64,000 nucleotides of DNA from Scleroderma bovista (lineage: Eukaryota; Basidiomycota; Agaricomycetes; Boletales; Sclerodermataceae): NCBI GenBank assembly GCA_037178675.1, contig JAYMGJ010000385.1:115506-179505 (forward strand), written 5' to 3'. Below the pieces are notes generated by a model. The model was not told the DNA's origin. It did no database searches and saw nothing but the letters and a program-made list of their open reading frames with translations. A program made the translations under genes and the position numbers. The stretch's first letter is position 1. Each line of letters begins with the position of its first letter. Of this stretch, positions 50,116 through 61,600 are shown in pieces.

Positions 50116-51545
50116 TCAAAACGCCTCCATCATGGCCACCTTAATGACATTGGGGAGGTCTGGGTCACGTTCTCCCAACGCTGCTAGAGCAGAGTGAATC
50201 TGCTCACTGCGTCTTTGCTCTGCAGCCACTACAGATGAGGATGTGATTGTGGATCCAACATACTGCAAAGTACCTTGTACACTGACTAGCATAGCCAGTG
50301 TCAACTGCTCCTTCTTCGCCCGCTTTGAGGAGCGTTCTCCCAGGTTGAGGGAGAGGTTCTCAAGGGCTGCTTGTGCTGACAGACCTTGTCCACCAGGAGG
50401 TGCACCTACTTCAGCGAAAGAACACTTCTTGGACTGAGTAGAGCCTGCCATACTCGGAGCACGAGAGTCACGGGAAGATGGATTGTAAGACAATGGGGAT
50501 GGGATGGAAGAATGAAGTGAGCGAAATGGAGGTGAGAACATCTGTAGCTGCTGGTTGACACTGTGAGGGAATGCTATTTTCTCAGATGTTTCACCCTGTG
50601 CAACAGTGCCAGTGGGACTTCCAATGAAAGGAGTTTGATATTGAAGATGGGCAGGGGAAGTAGAGGGTGTCATAACCGGGTTGCTCAACGTGTGGCTGGA
50701 GGAACTCATGTGTGCGCCATAATTGGGACCGGAAAAATTGAAGGGTGAAAATTCTGGGATGCCACGCCCTGTGGAAATGCCTGGGACACCAGGGGTACTG
50801 GACATATTATCAGAGATGCCAGGGGGAACACCAGAGATGCCGGGAGGAACACCAGAGATGCCAGGGGGAACACCAGAGACGCTAGAAGAAACACAAGATG
50901 CACTGGGTGCCATAGAAATATCAGAGGCACTAGGCGGTGCTGTGGAAGCATTGGCAGAGATGCTGTGTGCAGTAGTTCCCACAGCTGCAGGATGATATGC
51001 ACGACTCCCACGAGCTAGGTTGTTTGAAAACGACACGTCCATTCCTTCGAAGTGGACCCATCCCTCTTCCTTAAAACAATGCATCTGACTCGTTGGTTGT
51101 CTCTGTAGTCAATGACTGTTAGTATTCAAGTGAGAAATAGTAAGGATACAGACGTACCTCCATGAACTGCTTGAAGGCTTGTTTGTCATATTCCGACTCA
51201 ATCCTTGCTCCGTTGTGATTGTCCCAGTGCTTTCCTGATGACCCACACCAATCATTGATATCCCTGAATGTCGCTTTGAGCTGTATTACGATGTTCAATC
51301 AATCAGTAACAAATAAAAGGATCACACTGAATCCATACAGAATTTATCTGATTCTTGCATTGTTGGGCAGTCCAGGATCGGTTTGGATGCTGACTTGACA
51401 TATGGGTGGCAGCAGCATTCATAGTAATCGCCTTGAAGCCCCCCTTGCCCAGCTTGCCAGCATGTTTCTCCTGGAGAAGGAAAGAGATCAGTGTAGCTCG
51501 TTCAGCATCACTCCACCGAGAAGAGCCAGTTTCTGTTGAAGTCAT
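50116..51545 (-). CDS. Myb/SANT-like DNA-binding protein
   Basis: Exons: 51545-51339, 51280-51158 and 51102-50116, phase-0 introns, 438 aa. Residues about 10-105 form a Myb/SANT-like domain (RWSDAERATLISFLLQEKHA, GKGGFKAITMNAAATHM, SWTAQQCKNQINS, LKATFRDINDWC, SGKHWD), as in Myb_DNA-bind_3 proteins. The middle is Ser/Pro-rich with three tandem PPGISGV heptads (about 50820-50885). The C-terminal 100 residues are helical and basic (SSKRAKKEQLTLAM). In PIF/Harbinger elements such proteins help the nuclease bind DNA; in fungi they also exist as domesticated genes. The ATG at 51545 is used because upstream sequence in the frame lacks family features. Confidence 0.7.
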
Positions 51546-51935
51546 ATCTGTTATAATGAGTTCTGCACAATATTGGCCAATGAAAGTTACTAGCGATCCA
51601 ATAATTGGGAGGTATGGTTCCAAGGGATTATGTTCCATCTTGGCGGAGCAGGTCAAATTACGAACTCCGCCGCAGGCAAGGGGGGTTGCAGCTGGTTCTC
51701 AAATCTTTCAAGTCTGTCCATGATAACTTATTAGCAATTATCCAGAATATTTTCTGCTAAGTCCTGTGACAAGTAACCGAGTCTAGCCAAGCAATACCAT
51801 ACGAGCTCTTATGGAGAGAAGGCTCAAAAACTAACTTCAATGCTCTTTGCATGACGTCTTCAATGTATATGGGAATAGAGGCGATGTCATCTTCATCGCC
51901 CTCATCTTCTTCGCTAGAGAGAAACATCACCTCGG
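51546..51935. other. Spacer left of the palindrome
   Basis: The minus strand has a short acidic reading (SSEEDEGDEDDIAS) directly outside the arm that follows an AG, as if it were an exon. No complete gene is seen. Confidence 0.35.
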
Positions 51936-52495
51936 TGTGCGCCTAAGTGAGGGAAGAGGTCAGAACAACCAACAACCAACACCAAATGACAGCAATATGC
52001 GAGTGGTGGTCTTCCTTTGCGTTTCTGGTATTTAATGTCCTCAGGGGGATGTGCTGCACGCCTTCAGGCAGGATGCAGGAGGGAAGGGAAGGGCTTCTGA
52101 TGGGGAATAGATGCGACTGGGGATGGTATTGACTCCTCTTCAGCCTACCACAGTGGTTAGGAAGAGTCCTGGGATAGAAGAGCGATGATAGATTGATGAT
52201 AGGGGTGATACAGCAGTGATGGAGCAGAGGGGAAGCAAGGGGACAGTTCCTGCTTCAAGAATGCGATGGACAGTGATGGGATAGAGTGGACAGTGATGCT
52301 AGACTGCGCTTCAGCCTAGAGAAATGATCAGATACAAGATATATCTGATAAACAGCAATATAGGAGCTTTAGGCCAGCACTGGGTGACCTACAAGTCCAA
52401 AGACAAAGAGGGAGCTTATAGACAGAGAGGGAGAGTGAATGTGGTCGCTTTATTCAGGGGGAAGCAGACACTTCCTTGCAGCCTTTGGCTGCTGG

Positions 52496-52503
52496 TTTAT
52501 ATA
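52496..52503 (-). promoter_or_regulatory. TATA box in the left arm, reading outward
   Basis: TATATAAA on the minus strand, followed about 50 nt downstream by a TTTATT/AATAAA signal. It is the exact mirror of 56979-56986. Confidence 0.5.
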
Positions 52504-53266
52504 CAGGAGGGGCTGTGGCCCTGTAAGCACAAATGACTAAGTGCTTGGTAAGAGATTGGTAAGAAATTGGTAAGCGATTGATAAGCAGTGTAATCAGGCT
52601 GAGTCATCGATGGGGAGAGCCTGAACAAGCTGCTGAGCCAAGGGAAAGAGCAAAAACATAGGTAAAAAGGGGTGTATAACCAAGAATATGGAAAAATCAT
52701 TGCATGGGGCCCAAAAGAGAGGGGGGGAAAGCAGGGGATGAGTAGATCGAAGCTAAATGAGCATATGCGATGACATAATGCATATGAATCATAGGGGCAT
52801 GAGTCATGAATTGATAAGCAGCATGATAAGCATGATTTGAAGGATGATTAGTAAGTGATTGGTAAGGGGAGTAATGGGGATTAGTAATGCCAAGAGGGGA
52901 TGAATAATGCGCAGCAGAGTGAGTCAGAGTGAGCCAGAGTGACTCTGTGTGACTCAGAAAGAAGGGAAGCACAACCTATGATTTATTGAACTTTAGATCT
53001 GGAGATGAGCTTCTGAAGCAGTGCCACTGATGGGAGTGGCTGGGGGATAATAAAAGAATTTATCCGACCAGAAGAGCAGTGTCAGGGGGCCTGGAATGAC
53101 AAGTAGAGTCACAGCTGGTCACAGAGTGTCACAAATCCCTTGGATTGAGCTTCTGTAGAGCAAAAACGCGAAATTTGGTGCTCCCGAAGAGCAGTCTTCC
53201 CTTGAGCAGTAAGGGGAAGGTTCTGTACTCTATTAGGACTTCTAAGAAGGGTTCTAGAGTACTGTT

Positions 53267-53764
53267 TCATTCGTGTTTGTTGCGGGATAGCAGGGAAGAG
53301 AATCGCAAGTAGCGGATTCGATGTGTCCAGGGAAGCGAGATGAATGATAGAGGGAGATGGATGTGACAGGACTCTGGGATGAAAGGACCATATGCAGAGG
53401 ACTCAGGAGACACAGAGACGACCAGGTATGAATTTTCAAGTCTAACGATAGACTTGAGACGACCAAAGTATGTGCGCGACGCAGGACTGACGAGGAGAAC
53501 GCGCTGACCGAGAATGAGAGGGACTGAGGGAGAAGGCTGGGAAGATATGTACCAGACAGTACACAGGAGCTCAGGGAGAGGCTGTCCCAAGAGCAGGACA
53601 TAGTTGAGGTCTGCTGCAATAGCGGAGAAACGTTCCAGAGAAAATGTGGACTCCATAGTGAGTGATGAAGTGGGTGTCTGGATTGTGGGTGGAATATCTC
53701 CGTGGGAAATGAACGGATTTACGTCGGAACTTGACAGGCAGATAGACCATGGTCTAGGCTCCAT
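53267..53764 (-). CDS. Arm ORF, 165 aa, left copy
   Basis: ATG 53764 to a stop at 53267. The protein starts MEPRPWSICLSSSDVN and has a beta-rich middle (ILGQRVLLVSPASRTYFGRL). No family was recognised. It is nearly identical to 55718-56215, which supports it being a real part of the repeat unit, or simply reflects the recent duplication. Confidence 0.4.
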   Translation of the reverse strand: MEPRPWSICLSSSDVNPFISHGDIPPTIQTPTSSLTMESTFSLERFSAIAADLNYVLLLGQPLPELLCTVWYISSQPSPSVPLILGQRVLLVSPASRTYFGRLKSIVRLENSYLVVSVSPESSAYGPFIPESCHIHLPLSFISLPWTHRIRYLRFSSLLSRNKHE

Positions 53765-54282
53765 GATGGTATAGTCACATGATTGATAGCTTCAAAAATG
53801 GCGGAGCTATTCAAAATATCGGAATGCTGGCACTGGGCGCCTAAATTTGACATTTGGGCGCTAAAAATGATTCTTCCTTTTCTCCTTCGTTTCTCCTTCG
53901 TTTCTCCTGCTTCTTTGGTTGTTCTTGTATGGGAGTTGGACTGCAGTAGGTTGCATTCCTCTCTCATACTGAAATGATTATCAATCCTTGGATTCTTCTG
54001 CTTCTTGGCGGTTCTCGTGCGATAGATGACTGTCCATGTTGGCATTCATCTCTCGCATCAGGATAGTCATTCTTGTGCGATAGATGGCTACAACGAGCTT
54101 GTATTCATTCTTCGCATAAGGATAGTCATGACTTTGCGTGATATGGATAGTGAGGGCTGTCTGTATCCCTCAAGTCGGGACAATCTTTCAACAGATCTTG
54201 GGTGTGCGTTCTTCGCATTAGTTTCATTGGCTAACTTTCTCCATGTCCACAGTACCAAACACGTTTGGTGCGTGACATCGGG

Positions 54283-55198
54283 CAGATCATTCAAGTCCTC
54301 CTTGCGCTCCCAAGCTACGAAGTGCAGGGCTGTGGAACGTATCTCACGCCTGAATGCCATGGTTGTGGTCGTATAGTTTGGAGCAGGCCATCCTCATCGG
54401 GAGTGCCCTCAAGACATTCAGAGAGTTCCTTCTGAAAATCGCCCAGGACCTGAAGGACTTCACCAACCGGGTCATGTGATGGCTCCTTTGGCAAAGCTCT
54501 CAGACTCTCTTCTGTCTGTTGCATAGCCTGGTATAGTTCATTCTGTATCTTGGGAAGCCTGTGTACGTATATCCCATCAGCAACCAAGCAGACGATAAAG
54601 AAGACACTGAGTGTGAATGCCTCGCACCTTTTTGCAATAAGTTCGGTGAGAATTGTACTCAACCGGTTCGTCAGATTGCTGGTTCAGAGGAATGATTGGT
54701 AGTAAGAATCCAGGCTGCACCATGGCTGGGTGGTATCAAAGAATTCGTTTTCGTGGTGGTGTGCTCCTGCCCAATCAATCCCTTTTTTGAGCATAAGAGA
54801 ACTTGGCTGTTTCATGCAGTACCAGTTGTTGAGCAATGGTTTTTCATGGTTGCGAATGAGGCGAAGCCATGATTCCTCTTCTCCAAGAGGAATGTGGTCT
54901 GGTTTGGTTAGCACACCTGTAAAATGAAGACAACAAATTAGAGGGGAGGCTCATAAGACGGAGCATTGAGTGCCTTACCGACTGTGCACTTGCCTTCTTG
55001 GTCCAAGTCCTTCGCAAGCTGGTATGCACCCTGGTTCTCAAAATCCGCTATAGGGTGAGCATTGCATGAATATATGGATGCAAGTGACAATTTAGTAGAG
55101 ACTAACTTTTGCAAGCCACTGTGAGTAGGATCACACAGCTTTGTTTTCCAATGTAGGAAGTAACCAGATTCTTCACAAGTTCAATGTCGTGTGCGTGA
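54283..55198 (-). pseudogene. Dynamin-like GTPase fragment enclosed by the palindrome
   Basis: Read on the minus strand from 55198: HDIELVKNLVTSYIGKQSCV, ILLTVACKS, ENQGAYQLAKDLD, VLTKPDHIPLGEEESWLRLI (TKPD is the G4 guanine-specificity motif), NWYCMKQPSSLMLK, FFDTTQPW, MSTILTELIAKR, LPKIQNELYQAMQQTEESL and FRREIRSTALHFVAWERKED. This is an internal part of a basidiomycete dynamin/Mx-like GTPase covering the late G domain and start of the stalk, with introns kept. The P-loop and the C-terminal GED are missing, so it cannot be a working GTPase. Both ends of the homology stop at the arm boundaries. Confidence 0.75.
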
Positions 55199-55717
55199 CC
55201 CGTTGTCACGCACCAAACGTGTTTGGTACTGTGGACATGGAGAAAGTTAGCCGATGAAACTAATGCGAAGAATGCACACCCAAGATCTGTTGAAAGATTG
55301 TCCCGACTTGAGGGATACAGACAGCCCTCACTATCCATATCACGCAAAGTCATGACTATCCTTATGCGAAGGATGAATACAAGCTTGTCATAGCCATCTA
55401 TCGCACAAGAATGACTATCCTGGAGCAAGAGATGAATGCCATCATCTGGCAGTCATCCCTCGCACAAGAACTGCCAAGAAGCAGAAGAATCCAAGGATTG
55501 GTGATCATTTCAGTATGAGAGAGGAATGCAACCTACTGCAGTCCAACTCCCATACCAGAACAACCAAAGAAGCAGAAGAAACGATAGAGAAACAAAGGAG
55601 AAAAGGAAGAATCATTTTTAGCGCCCAAATGTCAAATTTAGGCGCCCAGTGCCGGCATTCCGATATTTTGAATAGCTCCGCCATTTTTGAAGCTATCAAT
55701 CATGTGACTATACCATA

Positions 55718-56215
55718 ATGGAGCCTAGACCGTGGTCTATCTGCCTGTCAAGTTCTGACGTAAATCCGTTCATTTCCCATGGAGATATTCCACCCGCAAT
55801 CCAGACACCCACTTCATCACTCACTATGGAGTCCACATTTTCTCTGGAACGTTTCTCCGCTATTGCAGCAGACCTCAACTATGTCCTGCTCTTGGGACAG
55901 CCTCTCCCTGAGCTCCTGTGTACTGTCTGGTACATATCTTCCCAGCCTTCTCCCTCAGTCCCTCTCATTCTCGGTCAGCGCGTTCTCCTCGTCAGTCCTG
56001 CGTCGCGCACATACTTTGGTCGTCTCAAGTCTATCGTTAGACTTGAAAATTCATACCTGGTCGTCTCTGTGTCTCCTGAGTCCTCTGCATATGGTCCTTT
56101 CATCCCAGAGTCCTGTCACATCCATCTCCCTCTATCATTCATCTCGCTTCCCTGGACACATCGAATCCGCTACTTGCGATTCTCTTCCCTGCTATCCCGC
56201 AACAAACACGAATGA
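55718..56215 (+). CDS. Arm ORF, 165 aa, right copy
   Basis: The same protein as the left-arm ORF apart from a Thr-to-Ala change near residue 27. No known domain. The start ATG is shared by both copies. Confidence 0.4.
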   Translation: MEPRPWSICLSSSDVNPFISHGDIPPAIQTPTSSLTMESTFSLERFSAIAADLNYVLLLGQPLPELLCTVWYISSQPSPSVPLILGQRVLLVSPASRTYFGRLKSIVRLENSYLVVSVSPESSAYGPFIPESCHIHLPLSFISLPWTHRIRYLRFSSLLSRNKHE

Positions 56216-56978
56216 AACAGTGCTCTAGAACCCTTCTTAGGAGCCCTAATAGAGTACAGAACCTTCCCCTTACTGCTCAAGGGAAGACTGCACTTCGGGA
56301 GCACCAAATTTCGCGTTTTTGCTCTACAGAAGCTCAATCCAAGGGATTTGTGACACTCTGTGACCAGCTGTGACTCTACTTGTCATTCCAGGCCCCCTGA
56401 CACTGCTCTTCTGGTCGGATAAATTCTTTTATTATCCCCCAGCCACTCCCATCAGTGGCACTGCTTCAGAAGCTCATCTCCAGATCTAAAGTTCAATAAA
56501 TCATAGGTTGTGCTTCCCTTCTTTCTGAGTCACACAGAGTCACTCTGGCTCACTCTGACTCACTCTGCTGCGCATTATTCATCCCCTCTTGGCATTACTA
56601 ATCCCCATTACTCCCCTTACCAATCACTTACTAATCATCCTTCAAATCATGCTTATCATGCTGCTTATCAATTCATGACTCATGCCCCTATGATTCATAT
56701 GCATTATGTCATCGCATATGCTCATTTAGCTTCGATCTACTCATCCCCTGCTTTCCCCCCCTCTCTTTTGGGCCCCATGCAATGATTTTTCCATATTCTT
56801 GGTTATACACCCCTTTTTACCTATGTTTTTGCTCTTTCCCTTGGCTCAGCAGCTTGTTCAGGCTCTCCCCATCGATGACTCAGCCTGATTACACTGCTTA
56901 TCAATCGCTTACCAATTTCTTACCAATTTCTTACCAAGCACTTAGTCATTTGTGCTTACAGGGCCACAGCCCCTCCTG

Positions 56979-56986
56979 TATATAAA
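56979..56986 (+). promoter_or_regulatory. TATA box in the right arm
   Basis: TATATAAA lies 42 nt before an AATAAA at 57028-57033. A close TATA/AATAAA pair is the layout of an LTR U3-R region, so the arm may contain retrotransposon LTR material. Confidence 0.5.
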
Positions 56987-57539
56987 CCAGCAGCCAAAGG
57001 CTGCAAGGAAGTGTCTGCTTCCCCCTCAATAAAGCGACCACATTCACTCTCCCTCTCTGTCTATAAGCTCCCTCTCTGTCTTTGGACTTGTAGGTCACTC
57101 AGTGCTGGCCTAAAGCTCCTATATTGCTGTTTATCAGATATATCTTGTATCTGATCATTTCTCTAGGCTGAAGCGCAGTCTAGCATCACTGTCCACTCCA
57201 TCCCATCACTGTCCATCGCATTCTTGAAGCAGGAACTGTCCCCTTGCTTCCCTGTTGCTCCATCACTGCTGTTACACCCCTGTTGCCAATCTATCATCGC
57301 TCTTCTATCCCAGGACTCTTCCTAACCACTGTGGTAGGCTGAAGAGGAGTCAATACCATCCCCAGTCGCATCTATTCCCCATCAGAAGCCCTTCCCTTCC
57401 CTCCTGCATCCTGCCTGAAGGCGTGCAGCACATCCCCCTGAGGACATTAAATACCAGAAATGCAAAGGAAGACCACCACTCGCATATTGCTGTCATTTGG
57501 TGTTGGTTGTTGGTTGTTCTGACCTCTTCCCTCACTTAG

Positions 57540-58229
57540 GTGCACATCGCTAAACTGCACCCTGAACCAGAACAGGGTCAAGTCAGAGGTATGGTTGGCG
57601 AGGAGCTAGCCATCGTATACCCAGAGAATCCGTGGGTTCATTGGGCCTTCAATGGTTCTTATTATCTCCCCTCTGCTAAGCTTCACGCTTATTCGACGCC
57701 TCACGCCCGAGCTAACTTCATGGGAGTAGACTATCAGTCGCTCCACTATGAAGATCCTGCTCTCGCGACCGTCCCAGCCTTCTGGATTGATCCCTGCCCA
57801 GAGATCTACCAGCCAGCCAGTCGTTGGCGGCATCCTCTCTACTCTGAGCAGCGATTTTCCGGAGCTATCCCGTCTCTTCGGGACTGGCATGATTGGCTCG
57901 AAGTCAATTTCAGATACGTCTGGAAGCAGAGACTGCGGCGAGCGCAGTTCTCGATACCCGCGTGCATGGAGCGACCCGGTATCCTCTTCGAGGAAAGTCG
58001 GGATCTCTGGGTGGCTCACACCACTCTCATCCGTCTCGATATGGCGGACTACCAAAATGGAGCATTTTCGTTCCATGGACTCCAGCCCCACTGGCCATCT
58101 AGTCAGGATCGATGCGACGATATCGCACTCCTGCTCGAAAGGCACGAGGCTGGACGAGAAGGTGATGAAGCTCTCGACGATGATGCGGAACGATCAGATT
58201 CCGGGATTCCTGGAGGAGCCCTTGATTAG
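57540..58229 (+). CDS. Unknown ORF next to the right arm
   Basis: An open frame of 229 codons begins right after the CACTTAG end of the arm, which looks like a splice acceptor. There is no good ATG at its start. The translation is globular-looking (YPENPWVHWAFNGSYYL, SLRDWHDWLEVNFRYVWKQR) with an acidic tail. No family was recognised. A different frame, 57748-58671, overlaps it and is Ser/Glu-rich at its end (TEEDTQSESSSSSEEDLIFL); the two could be joined by an intron near 58200, but I cannot prove it. Confidence 0.4.
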   Translation: MHIAKLHPEPEQGQVRGMVGEELAIVYPENPWVHWAFNGSYYLPSAKLHAYSTPHARANFMGVDYQSLHYEDPALATVPAFWIDPCPEIYQPASRWRHPLYSEQRFSGAIPSLRDWHDWLEVNFRYVWKQRLRRAQFSIPACMERPGILFEESRDLWVAHTTLIRLDMADYQNGAFSFHGLQPHWPSSQDRCDDIALLLERHEAGREGDEALDDDAERSDSGIPGGALD

Positions 58230-58671
58230 GTGCTTCCTAAGTCCCTACTGGCACCCTATTCCTTATTCTGGGAAGGGAAGACCATTATGGAAATCTGATA
58301 AAGGACTTCTTAAGTCCATCTCTGCTTACATCTTGTACGATAAGGCTCCGGTTGTTCTTTTTACCCCTTACGAAATTTTTCCACGGTCTATGCTTACCTT
58401 CGAATATTGGTCTTTGGACGGCAACAAGGTTGTCTTCAACTATCAGTATTGTCCTGATTACGATTTGGATGTTTTCTTTGACATTTTACCTAGGCATTGG
58501 TCGTATACGACATTTACGATACCTAGGGACTCCTTGGATTCCTCATCTTCAACAGAAGAGGATACACAATCCGAATCTTCTTCATCTTCGGAAGAAGATC
58601 TTATCTTTCTTCCACCCGTTTCTAATACTGCTGTACCGGAACTGATTTTACTAAATCTTTTTGATTTTTGA
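58230..58671 (+). CDS. Unknown ORF continuation, Ser/Glu-rich tail
   Basis: This is the end of the open frame that runs from 57748. The segment after 58230 (YWHPIPYSGKGRPLW, LTFEYWSLDGNKVVFNYQY) looks more protein-like than the part overlapping the previous ORF. It ends 16 bp before the gag ATG of the Copia element. It may be a second exon of the preceding gene or part of the element's leader. Confidence 0.35.
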
Positions 58672-58687
58672 ATATATCAGAATCATT

Positions 58688-61600
58688 ATGTCCGGAAACA
58701 CTGGTGACATGAAGAAGACCACACCCATTCTTACTGGCGCATTGTCACGACCGCGTGACGCCTCGTGACTCCGCAAGGCCTCTAGTCTGTTGTAAACTCA
58801 AGTCCGATCGTAATCGCACACCTCCGACGCTATGTATCCATCTCCGCTCCGACTATTGACGCTCCGTCTCCTTTTGGTATATAGTTCCGTGCCTATGCCT
58901 CCGGTTATCGTATGCTTCCGTTCCATCTCTGTTCCTGTTTCCTTTGTTCCCGTTTTAGATTAGATATGATTACTCATAGCTGTGATCCGTTAACCTTTTG
59001 ATCCGTTGCGCTTATCACTGATCTCCGTTCCATGTATGTTACTCATCTGTTTGTCATCCGCAGACTCTTACCTATGTCTCCGCTATGTTTCCCTCCGCTT
59101 CTCGGTTACTGTACATTCCCGATGTAAAGTATAAGTACTCCGCACGCTGAGGGGATTGTCCCTCAGTTCGAATATCAGCTTGAATACCTCCCGCAAACTC
59201 TCCTCTGTTCTCCTCTGCCTTCTGGCAACTCCGACCTTCGTCGGACCTCCGTCTCTCTGTCCCTTAGTCCTCCGAAATACGAGGACGCAGGTATCGCAAG
59301 GGCGCAGCACATACGCTGAAGCCAAGTCCTCAAACCCTTCCGCATCTCCTCCGCCTGTCGTCGACAACCCTTCGTACTTAACTCCGCTTGCATCGGAGTT
59401 CGTCGGAGGAAACGGTTCTAACACGCATCCAATTACTTGGAATGGAAGTCTGCCATGAAGTTGCTCTTACAGGTCATGGGAGTCTGGCGCTATGCGCATC
59501 ATCAAGTACCCGCTGTCATTGCTGGACAGGCTGGTGCAACCGCCAAGCAACAAGCGACTGATGAAGTCAATCGGGATAAAGCCCTCGGTACGATCACGTA
59601 CTATACATCCGCACTCATCAGACAGAATCTGATGAATGAGAATCAACCTCACACGGTTTGGGCTGCACTCAACACCTCTTATGGGACTCCTGGCGCTGCC
59701 GGTGTCTTTGTTGAGTTCAAGCGTCTCACGCAGATGATAATTCCAGGGAATCAGGATCCCACTCCGGCTGTACATCAAATGCAGTCCACGATTGGCTATT
59801 TGGCCTCTAATGGCCTCACTCTCCCCGACTCCGCTCAAGCCATGCTTCTTCTTGGCGCCTTACCGAATGAGTGGCAAGGCTTCGCTTCCACACTCCTGGC
59901 CACCTTATTGGTCAATCCAAATGCCGCTCAAATTGCTGCAGGCATTCAACGCCTTACCTTTGATGCGGTTCTTCCGAAAATAATGGAAGAATGGTCCAGG
60001 AAGTCCGGCAAATCTATAATGCCGACAATAAAGAAGGAACAGAATGCACAGGCAGGACCTTCTCGCCCAAGGTGCAAGAAGTGTTCTGGACGTCATAACA
60101 CCACGGATCACCGTGATGATTATAAAAAGACGTTCACTCCTAACGCCGCTGCAGGACCTTCTACATTCCCGCCAAAGAATCAGGGTGGTGGAAAAGGGAA
60201 AGGAGGAGGAAAGAAGGGAAAAGGAAAACAGCCTTACAAGGGTAAAGGCAAGCAGCATCAAAATGCTGCAGAACAAACCGCACAGATCGTCGAACTTGGT
60301 TCTGACGATGATTCCAATGCTGGGTCTGTCTCTAATATTCCTGAGACAGGCTGGTCCATGCTCACTCCATCCCAACTTGCTGCAGAGTCAGTATTACGTT
60401 CTGTGCGTAATGACCTGGCAAGAAAGAAGAGGGATGATGAGGATTATGCACGTAGACAGGCTACGCGACCACGGACTCCTGATGACGGGACCATAAAGTA
60501 TCATGATGACGGTTTTGTTTGTGACCAATATAACGATGAAAGCTTTGACTGTTATACCTTGTGCACCTCTAAGGAGAGTGACGAAAGGTGTCTTTGCTTA
60601 ACATCTCCCCACTCAGGACAAAAAACTGAATCTCACTGCCCCAAGCATAAACATTTAACAGGCTTATGGTTGATGGATTCTGGTGCAACCAATCATTCCA
60701 CTCCATATCTTGATGATTTCCTAACATACAAGGAACTTCCAAAGCCTATAAATGTGGGTACTGCTGGCGCTGAAATAATTCAGTTTTTAGGCATAGGAAC
60801 AGTTGCCTTCAAAACTAAAGTTGGCAATGTACAAAAACAAATCTATCTTCGACATGTCTACTATTCTCCATCTGGAGATAGACATATTTGTTCACTTCAG
60901 TGGCTTACCACGAAACTCAAAATGAAACTCTACGCTGATGCAAAGATAACTTGTGTCTTCGATTCACGAAATGAAGTCTTCTTGGAAGGGACTAGGTTAA
61001 TTCCAAGGAACAATCTCCATTGGTTTTATGGGAAACTGATACATCAGACTGGAGCTCTTGGACTTCTCGTGGATTTGGACATAAAATCCATTTCAACGGT
61101 GCAATGTGCAACCGTTACAAATAAATTCAACAGCTATGATCTATGGCATAGTCGTCTAGGTCATCCTAACCCTCAAACTATGTGGCTTGCTACTCGCGCT
61201 ACCAATGGTATTGAGAAATTGGAAATACCAACGACGACACCAATCTGTCCTGATTGTCAGATTGGCAAGATGCCCTCAAGGTCTTTTCCATCTTCCGATA
61301 AACGAGCAGACAAAATACTTGAGATGGTGCACTGCGACCTGGTCGAGTTCCCTGTCTTGTCATATAATCGACACAAGTATTGTGTCACGATCATTGATGA
61401 TTACTCTGGTTATGGCACAGTTTGCCTTTTGTGGTTAAAGTCAGATACCGCCACTGCATTCTCTACCTGGGTAACCTGGGCTGAGAAACAAACTGGTCAT
61501 TCACTCCTACGAGTACGTTCCGATCGAGGAGGTGAATTTATGGCAACCATATTTAAAACCTTCCTCACCTCCAAAGGGGTAGAACAACAACTCTCTGTTT

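Larger units (their letters stand above)
51936..54282 (-). repeat. Left arm of a 2.35-kb inverted repeat
   Basis: Mirror image of 55199-57546. Corresponding positions sum to 109482 from 51942 to 53764 without a gap, and to 109481 at the inner end, so there is about one net indel. Only scattered substitutions are seen (for example Thr/Ala in the arm ORF); the inner 100 bp (about 53990-54090) is more diverged. The outer edge is at CCTAAGTGAG (51942), the inner edge near GCGTGACATCGGG (54282). Confidence 0.93.
55199..57546 (+). repeat. Right arm of the 2.35-kb inverted repeat
   Basis: Mirror image of 51936-54282. The outer edge is at CTCACTTAGG (57540), after which the two sides differ; the inner edge is near 55199. 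Reading outward it holds the 165-codon ORF, a TATA box, an AATAAA and a pyrimidine-rich stretch ending in CACTTAG. Confidence 0.93.

Noticed and set aside
54088..54360. A 90-codon ORF crossing the left-arm inner boundary
   Set aside because: It is a fusion by chance of the dynamin-like fragment with arm sequence.
51936..57546. A CRISPR-like or tandem array explanation for the repeated ORFs
   Set aside because: The repetition is one inverted pair of long arms; there are no short spaced repeats.
58743..59289. Reading TGTCACG...GGACGCA as the Copia element's own 5' LTR followed by a primer-binding site
   Set aside because: The 5-bp repeat CGCAT and restoration of the gag frame fit a 681-bp solo LTR ending at 59423 much better.
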